Positions 46,071-54,972 of a stretch of DNA of 64,000 nucleotides are shown piece after piece. The DNA lies in contig NZ_CP022436.1 of NCBI RefSeq assembly GCF_002224285.1, forward strand, positions 496,001 through 560,000. Direction: 5' to 3'. The DNA is from Arthrobacter sp. YN (GTDB taxonomy: Bacteria > Actinomycetota > Actinomycetes > Actinomycetales > Micrococcaceae). Position numbers and translations under genes: made by a program. How positions within the stretch are numbered: the stretch's first letter is position 1; each line of letters opens with the position of its first letter. The notes beneath the pieces are model-generated. The model did not search any database and was not told the DNA's origin. It saw only the letters and a list, made by a program, of their open reading frames with translations.

Positions 46071-47723
46071 TCAGGCGACAGACAAGCTGAAGCCGGCTTC
46101 CGCCGTCGTGGATTCCTCCGTTCGGCTGTTGATGAGATCGGCCTTGATGAAATCGGCGCAGCGCTCGCCGATCATCATCACGGTGATATTCGGGTTGACG
46201 GTGACGTGTTCCGGCATGACGGAGGCGTCCGCCACGCGCAATCCGGTAACGCCCTTGACCCGCAGTTCGGGATCCAGGGGCGACATGTCGTCGTTCACCG
46301 GTCCCATGCGGACGGTGCCGACCGGGTGGTACACGGTGTTGTGAGTTTTGCGGATGTAATCCTGCAACTCTTCGTCGCTCTGTGCCTCGATGCCGGGGGA
46401 GAGCTCCCGTCCGGTCCACTCAGCCATGGCCGGCTGTGCAGCGATTTCCCGGGCCTTGCGGATACCGGCCACCATGACGCGCATGTCGTGGCCGTCGGGA
46501 TCGGTGAAGTAGCGGGGGTCCACCATGGGCTTGTCCCGGAAGTCCCGGCTGCGCAGCCGAACCGTCCCGCGGGAACGCGCGTGGGTGACGTTCGGAGTCA
46601 GGCTGAAGCCGTTCTCCGTGGTGGGGTAGCCGTAGCGCAGGGTGTTCATGTCGAACGGGACGGAACCGTAGTGCATCATCAGGTCCGGGCGGTCCAGACC
46701 CTCTTCGGTGGGAGTGAAGATGCCGATCTCCCACCACTGGGTGGAAGTCTGAACCATGGGCTGCTTGGCCTCGAACTGCACCACGCCTTCCGGGTGGTCC
46801 TGCAGGTGCTCGCCGACGCCTGGGGAATCCACCAGGACCTCGATGCCATGCGCGGCCAAGTGTTCGGCTGGTCCGATCCCGGAAAGCATGAGCAGCTTGG
46901 GCGAGTCGATGGCGCCGGTGGACAGGATGACCTCGCGATGCGCGTTCAGCCTGAGCGTGCGGCCGAAAGCCGAGTCGACGACGTCGACGCCGGTGCAGCG
47001 CTTGTCCGCGTCGAACACCAGCTGGCGGGCACGCAAGCCGGTCAGCAGCGTGAAGTTTTCACGGTCCATGATGGGGTGGATGTAGGACACCGAGCTGGAG
47101 GAACGCGTCCCGTCCGAGCGGCGGTTGATCTGGAAGAAGTTGGCGCCGTTGATCACGGTGGTGCCGTCATTGAACTTTGCGCGGGGGATGCCGGTCTGCT
47201 CACAGGCATTAAGGAGCGCGACGCCGGCGGGATCGTTCGGAGGAACGTTCATCAAGTGCACCGGACCGTCGTGGCCGTGGTGTGGAGCTTCCGGTCCAGC
47301 GTCCTCGTTGCTTTCCAGGCGCTGGTACAAAGGCCAGGCGGCAGCAGCGTTCCAGCCGGTGGCACCATACTTTGACTCCCACTCATCCAGGTCCTCGCGG
47401 GGAGCCCAGAAAGCAATGCAGGAGTTGTGGCTGGAGCAGCCGCCCATGACCTTGGCACGGGCATGGCGCATGAAGGAGTTGCCGTTTTCCTGCGGCTCCA
47501 CCGGGTAGTCCCAGTCGTAGCCGGATTCCAGCAGCTCCATCCAGCGATCCAGTTGCAGGATCTCCGGCAGGTTGCGGTCATCCGGGCCCGCTTCCACCAA
47601 GGCCACGGTGACGGCAGGGTCCTCGCTCAGCCGGGCGGCGACGGCAGCTCCGGCAGATCCTGCGCCAATGACGACGTAATCGAACCCGCGCTCGCTGAGG
47701 TTCTCAATGGTGTCAACGTGCAT
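46071..47723 (-). CDS. codA: Choline oxidase
   Basis: The 550-residue GMC flavoprotein has the FAD fold FDYVVIGAGSAGAAVAARL. Several active-site residues match, at identical positions, those known from Arthrobacter globiformis choline oxidase: His99 (covalent FAD, GGCSSHNSC), Ser101, Glu312 (trimethylammonium contact), His351, His466 in VYHPVGTVRMG and Asn510 in TVNPN. It oxidises choline through betaine aldehyde to glycine betaine with O2, making two H2O2. Being an oxidase, it needs no separate electron acceptor. AAGGAG precedes the ATG. It follows betB by 35 bases. No catalase is nearby. Confidence 0.97.
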   Translation of the reverse strand: MHVDTIENLSERGFDYVVIGAGSAGAAVAARLSEDPAVTVALVEAGPDDRNLPEILQLDRWMELLESGYDWDYPVEPQENGNSFMRHARAKVMGGCSSHNSCIAFWAPREDLDEWESKYGATGWNAAAAWPLYQRLESNEDAGPEAPHHGHDGPVHLMNVPPNDPAGVALLNACEQTGIPRAKFNDGTTVINGANFFQINRRSDGTRSSSSVSYIHPIMDRENFTLLTGLRARQLVFDADKRCTGVDVVDSAFGRTLRLNAHREVILSTGAIDSPKLLMLSGIGPAEHLAAHGIEVLVDSPGVGEHLQDHPEGVVQFEAKQPMVQTSTQWWEIGIFTPTEEGLDRPDLMMHYGSVPFDMNTLRYGYPTTENGFSLTPNVTHARSRGTVRLRSRDFRDKPMVDPRYFTDPDGHDMRVMVAGIRKAREIAAQPAMAEWTGRELSPGIEAQSDEELQDYIRKTHNTVYHPVGTVRMGPVNDDMSPLDPELRVKGVTGLRVADASVMPEHVTVNPNITVMMIGERCADFIKADLINSRTEESTTAEAGFSLSVA

Positions 47724-47758
47724 CTATTTCTCCTTGCCGTGGTCTGCGAACCAGCCGG

Positions 47759-49234
47759 TCACCTGGGGCTGGTGTTCTGGTAGATGTGCTTGGCTTCCTG
47801 GTACTCACCCAGCCCGGTGGGGCCGAGTTCACGGCCGACGCCGGACTGGCCGAAGCCGCCCCACTCGGCCTGAGGAAGGTAGGGGTGGTAGTCGTTGATC
47901 CAGACCGTGCCGTGCCGCAAACGGCCCGCTACCCGCTGGGCCTTGCCGGCATCCTGGGTCCAGACGGCGCCCGCCAGCCCGTAGATGGTGTCGTTGGCGG
48001 TGGCCACGGCTTCGTCCTCCGTGCGGAAAGTTTCCACTGTTACTACCGGGCCAAAGGCCTCGTCGATAACAACCGACATTCCTCTTTTGACGCGGTCCAG
48101 GACGGTGGGCTGGTAGTAGAAACCGGCGTCGAACGCTTCGCCTTCAGGGGCCGCGCCGCCGCACCGCAGCCGCGCGCCTTCGGCAACACCGCGCTGAACG
48201 TAAGCATCCACCTTCTCCCGGTGTGCCGCGGAAATCAGCGGTCCGGTTTCGGCAGACTCATCGAACGGGCCGCCGAGGCGGATGCCCTTGGCCTTGCGGA
48301 CCAGTTCATCGACGAAACGCTCGGCGATGGATTCCTCCACCACCAGCCGCGCCCCGGCGGAGCAGACCTGGCCTGAGTGCACAAAGGCGCCGTTCAGCGC
48401 ATTGTCGACGGCGGCGTCGAAGTCAGCGTCAGCGAACACGACGTTGGGGTTCTTGCCGCCGAGTTCCAACGCGACCTTCTTTACGGTGCCGGCTGCGGCC
48501 GCGGCAATGCGCTTGCCGGTTTCCAAGCCGCCGGTGAAGGAAACGAGGTCAATGTCGGGGTGCTCCGAAAGCGGTGCGCCCGCTTTTACTCCGGGGCCGG
48601 TCACCAGGTTGGCGACGCCGTCCGGCAGGCCCAGGTCCTGCAGCAACTGCATGGTGAGGATTGCGGTGGAGGGGGTCAGCTCGGCGGGCTTCAGGACGAA
48701 GGTACAGCCGGCGGCCAGTGCGGGCGCGATCTTCCACGCAGCCTGCAGCAGCGGGTAGTTCCACGGCGTGATCAGACCGCAGACTCCGACGGGTTCGTAG
48801 ACGATTTTGCTGACGACGGCGGGGTCCCCGGCGTCGACCACCCGGCCCGCCGACTGCCCGGCGAGGCGTCCGAAATATTCGAAGCAGGCCGCGATGTCAT
48901 CGATGTCGATGCGGCTTTCGATGATCCGCTTGCCGGTGTCCAGGGATTCTGCGCGGGCGAACTTCTCCCGGCGTTCGCGAAGTTCCGCGGCGACCTTAAG
49001 CAGGAACGCGCCGCGCTCGGGAGCGGGGACGTTCGCCCAAACGCCGGAATCGAAGGCCTTGCGGGCTGCGGAAATGGCGCGCTCGGCATCTTCACGGTCG
49101 GCTTCGGACACCGTGGCGACCAGTTCGCCGTCGGCCGGGTTGTGGATCTCGCGCACCGCGCCGGACGCTGCCGGCTCCCACCGGCCGTTGATGAAAAGGG
49201 TGGAGGCGGAATCGGAAAATGTGGCTTGGGTCAT
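47759..49234 (-). CDS. betB: Betaine-aldehyde dehydrogenase
   Basis: The 491-residue aldehyde dehydrogenase starts at ATG 49234. Motifs are GLITPWNYPLLQAAWKIAPAL, CTFVLKPAELTPSTA, LELGGKNPNVVFADAD with the general-base Glu and FVHSGQVCSAGARL, where Cys291 is the nucleophile. It oxidises betaine aldehyde to glycine betaine with NAD. It leads the betB-codA-permease operon. CodA can do both steps itself, so BetB may pull on the intermediate. Two inverted TGAACA-type sites lie 20-60 bases upstream. The ribosome binding site is weak. Confidence 0.92.
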   Translation of the reverse strand: MTQATFSDSASTLFINGRWEPAASGAVREIHNPADGELVATVSEADREDAERAISAARKAFDSGVWANVPAPERGAFLLKVAAELRERREKFARAESLDTGKRIIESRIDIDDIAACFEYFGRLAGQSAGRVVDAGDPAVVSKIVYEPVGVCGLITPWNYPLLQAAWKIAPALAAGCTFVLKPAELTPSTAILTMQLLQDLGLPDGVANLVTGPGVKAGAPLSEHPDIDLVSFTGGLETGKRIAAAAAGTVKKVALELGGKNPNVVFADADFDAAVDNALNGAFVHSGQVCSAGARLVVEESIAERFVDELVRKAKGIRLGGPFDESAETGPLISAAHREKVDAYVQRGVAEGARLRCGGAAPEGEAFDAGFYYQPTVLDRVKRGMSVVIDEAFGPVVTVETFRTEDEAVATANDTIYGLAGAVWTQDAGKAQRVAGRLRHGTVWINDYHPYLPQAEWGGFGQSGVGRELGPTGLGEYQEAKHIYQNTSPR

Positions 49235-49254
49235 ACGAAGCAGGCTAGTGCATC

Positions 49255-49293
49255 TTGAACATCTGTTCAAGGAAAATTATGAACAGATGTTCA
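49255..49293. promoter_or_regulatory. Two TetR-type dyads upstream of betB
   Basis: TTGAACA-TC-TGTTCAA (49255-49270) is a dyad with perfect 7-base arms. TGAACA-GA-TGTTCA (49280-49293) has 6-base arms. Their centres are 24 bases apart. The second is also the reverse complement of the first. They occupy the region just before betB and just after the lipoprotein stop. Such dyads are typical of TetR-family repressors such as BetI, but no TetR gene is in the window. Confidence 0.68.
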
Positions 49294-49300
49294 AAAAGAT

Positions 49301-50032
49301 CTAGCGTGCGTTAATGCTGATGTTGTCGTGAATCTCGGGAAGGGTGGACTTGAGGGTCTCGAGAGTGGGGCAGAGCGCTTCGACCTTGAGGGTGACGGCC
49401 GGCTTGCTGAAGGTCCGAACCGCGGTATAGCCGTAGGAGTCTCCCGAAGTGTAGGTCAGCGACAGCATGTCCACACCACGATTGCCCGCGATGCCGTAGC
49501 CCAAGGTCGCGTCCTTGACGTTTGAGGCGAGGTCCGTCTTGCCCGGGATGAGGATGGCGAGGACCTTCAAGGTTGATGCCCTGTCGTCGCCGGGCACCAG
49601 TTCGGAGGGTTGGTTGCGCACCTGGAGCGTTCGGACCTTGCATTGCGTCTTGTCGGAGGTAAAGGTCATCATCCCGTCTGTCGCCATGCGGCTGTAGTCG
49701 GCCTGCCACCCAGCGTTGGGATTCGTCAGAGAGCTGGCAATATCAGGAGTGTGTCCACCGTTTTCGTCCCCCATGATCCTGTTGCCATTGGCCCAGGAAA
49801 GATCTTCCGTGGCCGCATCGAGCCTTCCGCCGGCGCTGCCGTTGCCAGCTTCCGCCTCCGCCGTGGGTGAGGCGGCGCTTTGGCTTTGGCTCTGGCCTTG
49901 GCTCTGCGATGGGGTGGAGGAGCTGTCGTTGGCGGCCGGGGCGCCGATGCTGCAGCCTCCCAGTGTCGCGATGGCAAGAGTGGACACGAGCAGCGCAAAG
50001 AGCGGCGTGCGGCAGGGGTTTGGGGTGTTCAT
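49301..50032 (-). CDS. Hypothetical lipoprotein
   Basis: The 243-residue protein has a lipoprotein signal with lipobox LGGC at about residues 24-27. It then has a Ser/Gln/Pro/Ala-rich linker (roughly 35-70) and a globular domain with three cysteines (Cys near 124, 220 and the signal). SLTYTSGDSYGYTAVRTFSK and VKDATLGYGIAGN are the more structured stretches. I do not recognise the domain; it has no DUF4232 hallmark that I can support. It ends just before the betB operator, so is likely a separate gene. AAAGGATCC precedes the ATG. Confidence 0.8.
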   Translation of the reverse strand: MNTPNPCRTPLFALLVSTLAIATLGGCSIGAPAANDSSSTPSQSQGQSQSQSAASPTAEAEAGNGSAGGRLDAATEDLSWANGNRIMGDENGGHTPDIASSLTNPNAGWQADYSRMATDGMMTFTSDKTQCKVRTLQVRNQPSELVPGDDRASTLKVLAILIPGKTDLASNVKDATLGYGIAGNRGVDMLSLTYTSGDSYGYTAVRTFSKPAVTLKVEALCPTLETLKSTLPEIHDNISINAR

Positions 50033-50154
50033 GAGGATCCTTTGATGTGTGTGGCCTGAAGCTCGCCGGTCCGGATATATCTATCGACTGGATTAATCTA
50101 CCAGTTGAGGATGCTTAGACCCATCCCTGCCCCCTGCCGCTACGAACCACTGAC

Positions 50155-51741
50155 ATGAAAAAGCTCGGACTCCGGACCAAAGGCCCCGAAACCATGGCAG
50201 CGCTGGCAGGCGTGGTGTCGGCCGCCGTCGTGCTTGCCGTCGCCGAGCTGATCGGCGCCTTCTTCACTGCCAGGGCCACCCCGGTGTTTGCCTTGGGATC
50301 GACGTTCATCGACTTCACGCCGTCGTGGATGAAGGACTTTGCGATCGCCACGTTCGGCACCAATGACAAGGCTGCGCTGTTCGTGGGCATGGGCCTGACC
50401 ATCGCCCTGCTGGCCTGCGTCTTGGGCGTTGTGGCTTACAAGAAGTGGGCCCTGGGCGTCCTGGGTGTGCTGCTCATGGGCGTGGTAATAGTGGCCAGCG
50501 TCCTGACTCGAGCCGGGGTTGGACCCGCCGACGCCATCCCTTCCATTCTGGGAACCATCTCCGGCCTCATTGTCCTGCGTCGACTCATCGTGCCGCTGTG
50601 GGGGTTGAAGGCATGGCCGGAAGCCCCTGCCGACATAGCCGCCGACGCCGATACCCAGGTAGGCGGAGCCGGCACCAGCCGCCGTCGCTTCTTTGCTGCT
50701 GCCGGGATTACCGCCGTCGCCGCCGGCATCGCGGCGACCGGTGGGCGGCTCCTGGGTGCCGCACGCAACAATGTTGCGCAGGCCCGGGATGCACTCCGGC
50801 TGCCGGCACCTGTCAGGGCCGCGGCTGCCGTTCCGGCTGGCGTCCAGTCCCCGGTTCCGGGAGTCTTCCCCTGGCTGACACCAAACAACGAGTTCTACCG
50901 CATTGATACGGCGCTGAGCGTCCCCGAGATCAACGTCAATGATTGGTCACTGCGGGTGCACGGAATGGTTGAGGAAGAGGTCACCCTCACCTTCCAGGAC
51001 CTGCTCGACGCCGATCTGATCGAATCGCACGTCACCCTCACCTGTGTGTCCAACCCGGTGGGCGGAAAGCTTGCTGGGAACGCCAAATGGCTGGGCCTGC
51101 CCATCCGCGAAGTCCTGAAAAGGGCCAAGCCGAAGGACGGCGCGGACATGGTGCTCTCGCGATCCATCGACGGCTTCAGCGCCTCCACTCCGCTGGAGGT
51201 CCTGCAGGATGACCGCGATGCCATGCTGGCGATCGGCATGAACGGTGAGCCGCTTCCGGTGGAGCACGGGTACCCCGTGCGCATGGTGGTACCGGGGTTG
51301 TACGGGTTCGTCTCAGCCACCAAGTGGGTGGTGGAGTTGGAGGTCACCCGCTTCGCGGACAGCAAGGCCTACTGGACGGAGCGCGGCTGGTCAGAGCGCG
51401 GTCCCATCAAAACCATGGCACGAGTGGATGTACCCACGTCCTTTGCGAAGTTCCCGGCAGGGAAGGTCGCCGTGGGCGGCACCGCATGGGCCCAGACCCG
51501 GGGAATCACCAAGGTGGAAGTCCAGATTGACGACGGCGATTGGGTGGAAGCAACCCTCTCCGACGAAGCCTCCACCATCACCTGGCGCCAATGGTCTTAC
51601 GAATGGGATGCCACGCCTGGCATGCACTACGTCAAGGCCCGTGCCACCGACGCCACCGGCGAAACCCAGACCGAAAAGCGCGCCGATCCGGTGCCTGACG
51701 GAGCCTCGGGCTGGCCGTCGGTGATGGTGACGGTGGAGTAG
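50155..51741 (+). CDS. Membrane-anchored molybdopterin oxidoreductase of the sulfite oxidase family
   Basis: The 528-residue protein has four hydrophobic helices in residues about 12-155. A twin-arginine-like SRRRFF at 175-180 is followed by a hydrophobic segment. The SUOX-fold domain (about 250-400) comes next and ends with a Mo-co dimerisation domain. Cys297 in HVTLTCVSNPVGG is the molybdenum ligand. It resembles the membrane-fused family of YedY/SorA-like proteins in actinobacteria. Substrates may be sulfite, methionine sulfoxide or others; none is certain. The RRRFF motif sits inside the protein rather than at its start, so Tat export would involve a hybrid membrane topology. Confidence 0.85.
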   Translation: MKKLGLRTKGPETMAALAGVVSAAVVLAVAELIGAFFTARATPVFALGSTFIDFTPSWMKDFAIATFGTNDKAALFVGMGLTIALLACVLGVVAYKKWALGVLGVLLMGVVIVASVLTRAGVGPADAIPSILGTISGLIVLRRLIVPLWGLKAWPEAPADIAADADTQVGGAGTSRRRFFAAAGITAVAAGIAATGGRLLGAARNNVAQARDALRLPAPVRAAAAVPAGVQSPVPGVFPWLTPNNEFYRIDTALSVPEINVNDWSLRVHGMVEEEVTLTFQDLLDADLIESHVTLTCVSNPVGGKLAGNAKWLGLPIREVLKRAKPKDGADMVLSRSIDGFSASTPLEVLQDDRDAMLAIGMNGEPLPVEHGYPVRMVVPGLYGFVSATKWVVELEVTRFADSKAYWTERGWSERGPIKTMARVDVPTSFAKFPAGKVAVGGTAWAQTRGITKVEVQIDDGDWVEATLSDEASTITWRQWSYEWDATPGMHYVKARATDATGETQTEKRADPVPDGASGWPSVMVTVE

Positions 51742-51885
51742 TTGTTGGGCCGTGCATAGTCGAATTCCAACGTGACGCCGCTAGGCTGCTAAAGGAGTGG
51801 CACCACACAATCCAGAAGCCGTCCTCCGGGGCCCCGCCGGGACTGTGGATCCTAATGGCAACCATCATCGAGAGGACGGAATGAC

Positions 51886-52110
51886 ATGAAGTGGTACCGA
51901 TACGCACATTTCGTCTTGTTCGTCGCTTCCTTCCTCCCGCTTGTGCTCTCTCTATGGCCCTTCTGGCAGGGAATCCTGTTGCCTTTGATCGTCCTGATCC
52001 CATTCTCAATCAACGAGGTCGTGATCGACCGGCGAGAGAAGCGGGCCGGGCAAAGCAGGTCAGCCCAGGCCAGACGGCAATCCACGTTGGCGCACGCCTA
52101 CCGTGACTAG
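51886..52110 (+). CDS. Small membrane protein, function unknown
   Basis: The 74-residue frame follows GAGAGGACGG. It has two hydrophobic stretches (about residues 7-24 and 28-45: HFVLFVASFLPLVLSL, then WQGILLPLIVLIPFSI) and a basic tail (REKRAGQSRSAQARRQ). It looks like a two-helix inner-membrane protein. It is not tied to a known operon. Confidence 0.6.
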   Translation: MKWYRYAHFVLFVASFLPLVLSLWPFWQGILLPLIVLIPFSINEVVIDRREKRAGQSRSAQARRQSTLAHAYRD

Positions 52111-52463
52111 CTGAATAGAAGGACCCTGAACGGATTAAGGGCGGCATCTCGTTTTGCCTAGGCCAAGCGTTCAGCGGCGGACTGCATGACCGGGGCAATG
52201 ACGCGCCAGTCCTCTGCAGTGCGCGCGGCAGAACGCTCCGTGTACTCCGCCCACTGGGGCGAGTCCGCCCACCGTTCACGCGCAGCCGGTGTCCAAGAGC
52301 TGTCCAGTTCTTCCCGAAAACGTCTTCCTCAGAAGACGGACGTCCGGTGAGGGATCCTTTGCCGGAAGGTTTGACCGGCCAATGGTCCGGATAGGCCGCG
52401 TCACGAAATTCCAATGCGCAGTTTGTCGAGACGATGCGAGCTGGGCCGTGCCTTTTGAGCTGC
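52111..52463. other. Gene-poor gap with a broken regulator fragment
   Basis: This stretch between the small membrane protein and the LysE-family gene holds only the degraded TipAS-like fragment listed separately. No intact gene or promoter was recognised. Overlapping frames in it are not supported. Confidence 0.5.
52158..52328 (-). pseudogene. Truncated MerR/TipAS-type regulator remnant
   Basis: A 56-codon open frame on the minus strand has no start codon but ends in a TAG. It reads RFREELDSSWTPAARERWAD, then SPQWAEYTERSAARTAEDW. That pattern (R-W-x-D-x-x-x-W-x-E...R-x-A-x-x-T-x-x-D-W) is like the C-terminal TipAS ligand domain of MerR regulators. An in-frame TGA precedes it at 52329-52331, and SEEDVFG-type sequence continues in another frame upstream. 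This looks like the surviving tail of a dead gene. Confidence 0.42.
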
Positions 52464-53114
52464 TTATGTTTTGTTGCCGGTGAGGGCGAGACTTCCGCCG
52501 AGGCCGATCATCATGACGCCACCGCCGGCGCTCATGCGGGCGAGACGTTTCGGGTTTCGGGCGAACCAGGCGCGCGCGGTGCCTGCGGTGATGGCCCAAA
52601 TGGTGTCGCTGGCGAGGGCGATCGTGAAGAAGATCATTCCGAGGGCCGCCATTTGGAGGGGGATGGCGCCGTGGGCGTAGTCGACGAATTGGGGGAGGAC
52701 TGCGACGAAGAAGACGATGGTCTTGGGGTTGGTCACGCCGACTATGAATCCTTCGCGTAGGAGCCGGAAAGAGGACGGCGGAGCCTTGGCTGTGGAGGAG
52801 GTGTCGGTGTCGTCCTTGCGGTGACGAAAGGCTTGGATGCCGAGATAGACCAGGTAGGCCGCACCGATGAACTTGATGACTGTGAAGACGACCAACGATT
52901 CAGCGACGATGGAACCCACGCCGAGGGACACGAGGGCGACGGCGGGGAGCATGCCGAGGGCGTTGCCGAGCACACTTAGGACGCCGCTCTTTCGTCCGAG
53001 GGCGAGCGAGCGTCCGATCACGAAGAGCACGCTTGGACCCGGGACGACGATGATTGCGAACGACGCAAGGGCGAAGGCCCAGACGCTGGCTGCGGGTAGC
53101 AAGTTGAGCTCCAA
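52464..53114 (-). CDS. LysE-family amino acid exporter
   Basis: The 216-residue protein has about six hydrophobic helices. ASVWAFALASFAIIVVPGPSVLFVIGRSLA near the N terminus carries the PGP motif of LysE/RhtB proteins. Later segments include GAAYLVYLGIQAFR and FIVGVTNPKTIVFFVAVLPQF. LysE-type carriers export amino acids such as lysine, threonine or homoserine lactone. The substrate is not predictable. Its start at 53114 lies alone, with no regulator next to it. Confidence 0.92.
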   Translation of the reverse strand: MELNLLPAASVWAFALASFAIIVVPGPSVLFVIGRSLALGRKSGVLSVLGNALGMLPAVALVSLGVGSIVAESLVVFTVIKFIGAAYLVYLGIQAFRHRKDDTDTSSTAKAPPSSFRLLREGFIVGVTNPKTIVFFVAVLPQFVDYAHGAIPLQMAALGMIFFTIALASDTIWAITAGTARAWFARNPKRLARMSAGGGVMMIGLGGSLALTGNKT

Positions 53115-53220
53115 TCGACGGCAGGATTAAGTAAGCCGAATGTAACGCGTCCGTTGAGCCATCACCTGGTGGAACGCCAGCATGTCTGTGCGCCACGTGA
53201 CGGTGAGTCGCAATGGACTC

Positions 53221-53994
53221 CTATCCCCTTAGGCAGAAATACGCCATCCCGAGTACGCCTCGGTAGCCCTCTTCATATGCAGCGCGCTGTTCCTCATATT
53301 GCCGACGAACCTGCTCTGCGGCGGGATGGTCGTCATCATGTGCTTCCAGCCAACGGGTAAACCTGTCGCGATACCCGGCCTCGAAGACGTCCCACTCCTG
53401 AACGGTTGCCTGGTCGTCGTCCACCACCTCAAAACCAGCGGCGCGGATCTGCTCGCGTAACGCATCTACTGTCAGGAACTCGTCATCACGTCCAGCCAGA
53501 GGGGCAGTGGCAGCCGGATGAGGTGTTGCTGACCAGATCGCCTCGCCGTAGACGAGCCGGCCGCCGGGAAGCACCAGGGCTCGAAGGGCACACAGGGCTG
53601 CGGCGTAGTCGAGCGGCTGCGCGTCCTCTACCGGCGGCCCCCAAATCTGGCTCGCGCCGATGCAGATGACAGCGTCTGCGAGGCGATGCTGGGCTTCCAT
53701 CCCAGGCATCGAATCAAACGTCGCTCTATTGAGCAGCCCCCGAGCCATTGCCTGTTGCCTCGCTCGGTCGATGGACACAGAGGCACTGTCCACGCCGCGT
53801 CCCCGTGCCTGCGGGGCCGACGTCAAAACCCGAAGTAGTAGTTCACCCCATCCACACCCCATGTCCAGAACCTCAGCCGGCGCCGGGTCGGACAAGAACG
53901 CCACAAGGTGTGCAGCGCGTTCTTCGGAGAGCGGGGTAAGCCAGGTCAGGGACTCGTAGAGAGGCGGCAGTTCAAGCGGAGTACTGTCGGTCAC
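53221..53994 (-). CDS. SAM-dependent methyltransferase, class I
   Basis: The 257-residue protein has the Rossmann motif EVLDMGCGWGELLLRVL at about residues 36-52, followed by GVDSASVSIDRAR (motif II-like) and an IGASQIWGPP acid-like loop. It then has LVLPGGRLVYGEAIWS. These mark a class I methyltransferase. The substrate is not predictable; the neighbourhood contains no biosynthetic cluster. It starts at 53994. Confidence 0.88.
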   Translation of the reverse strand: MTDSTPLELPPLYESLTWLTPLSEERAAHLVAFLSDPAPAEVLDMGCGWGELLLRVLTSAPQARGRGVDSASVSIDRARQQAMARGLLNRATFDSMPGMEAQHRLADAVICIGASQIWGPPVEDAQPLDYAAALCALRALVLPGGRLVYGEAIWSATPHPAATAPLAGRDDEFLTVDALREQIRAAGFEVVDDDQATVQEWDVFEAGYRDRFTRWLEAHDDDHPAAEQVRRQYEEQRAAYEEGYRGVLGMAYFCLRG

Positions 53995-54259
53995 TTAATG
54001 ATGTTCTCACGATTCACAGAAGCAACTGCTTGTCCGTAAGCCTGTGGTGCACTCGGCCGGGCAGGCCAAATATTCGCCGGTTCGTTCGTTTTGACCCAGT
54101 AACGAGACATGCGGGGTAAGGGATCCCCACGCGGGCGCTTGGACGCCACATGGACCATCGTCTTTCGGGCACCGCTATGCACCGCGGACGTAGTCCTCTG
54201 TATCCACTCGACGCTGTAGAGACTCTGTTGGCTGAGCTGTCTGCGGTGCGTGCTCGTGG
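53995..54259. other. Gene-free gap between methyltransferase and DinB genes
   Basis: This 265-base stretch between two minus-strand genes has no convincing open frame with a ribosome binding site. I see no hairpin or operator of note in it. Confidence 0.45.
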
Positions 54260-54877
54260 CTATTGGACGTGGTGAACGTAGAGGTCGCGGAGCAGCGCGA
54301 TCTCGGCTCCGTGGTGCAGGATCTCCTGGTTCTCCCACCATACGATCGTCGGAAAGGTCTCCTCGGCATCGCTGCCGTACGGGTAGCTGCTGAGCCCGAT
54401 CCGGTCATAGTCGGACTCATCGACACTTAGTAGTACCTGGCGCCAGTCGGCTGCAGCGTGACGGAACCTTTCGATGGCGCCGGCAGCATCTGGTCGTGAT
54501 TCGTACATCGCTCTATCGAACGTTCGGTCGCCCCCGAGATAGTTGGTTCGGCCCAACAGCGTCTCGGAGATGTGGTCAAGCCGCCAGGCGATCGTCGTTA
54601 CGGGCGGAGGCCACGGACTTTCGGGGGCGCCGTCTCGCCCCCACTCACCCGCGCCGATGAGCTTGATGGCGCCCGGTCCGGGCCCATCGGCGCGCCTCCG
54701 CACCGACCAGCATGCGTCGACCGGTTCCCAGAGGTACTCGGCGTCCGTCAGTACCGGTACGTCGACGTCGCTGCCATCACCCGAGTTGCTGGTAGGCCCG
54801 GCGAGGCGAGTGAGGAGTCGTTCCGTCGCCCAGTCGTACTGCTCAAGCAGGGGCTCAAGTCGCTCATTGGTCATCAT
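54260..54877 (-). CDS. DinB-family protein
   Basis: The 205-residue protein begins LEPLLEQYDWATERLLTRLA. It contains IAWRLDHISETLLGRTNYLG, the first His of the DinB metal triad with a late pair HHGAEIALLRDLY near the C terminus. DinB/mycothiol-dependent enzymes are four-helix metalloproteins; some are bacillithiol- or mycothiol-transferases. The enzyme's substrate is unknown. TTGGTC-type start context is poor, and the ATG at 54877 is followed by a second ATG one codon later. Confidence 0.85.
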   Translation of the reverse strand: MMTNERLEPLLEQYDWATERLLTRLAGPTSNSGDGSDVDVPVLTDAEYLWEPVDACWSVRRRADGPGPGAIKLIGAGEWGRDGAPESPWPPPVTTIAWRLDHISETLLGRTNYLGGDRTFDRAMYESRPDAAGAIERFRHAAADWRQVLLSVDESDYDRIGLSSYPYGSDAEETFPTIVWWENQEILHHGAEIALLRDLYVHHVQ

Positions 54878-54972
54878 GGCATAGAGCCTAGCCTCCGGGA
54901 GAGGCCGTTTTCTCCGGCTAAGCGCTCGAAATCAAGATACGCAGTGGCCGGACATTTCGCCCATCGGCCAAG

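Noticed and set aside
46206..47375. 389-residue plus-strand frame opposite choline oxidase
   Set aside because: It is antisense to a gene with all catalytic residues. The composition is a shadow of GC-rich codons with no motif.
50074..50081. GATATATC core upstream of the molybdenum oxidoreductase
   Set aside because: The 8-base core matches the betaine motif but the flanks do not, and the gene is far from the cluster. I treat it as probably chance, though a genome scan could change this.
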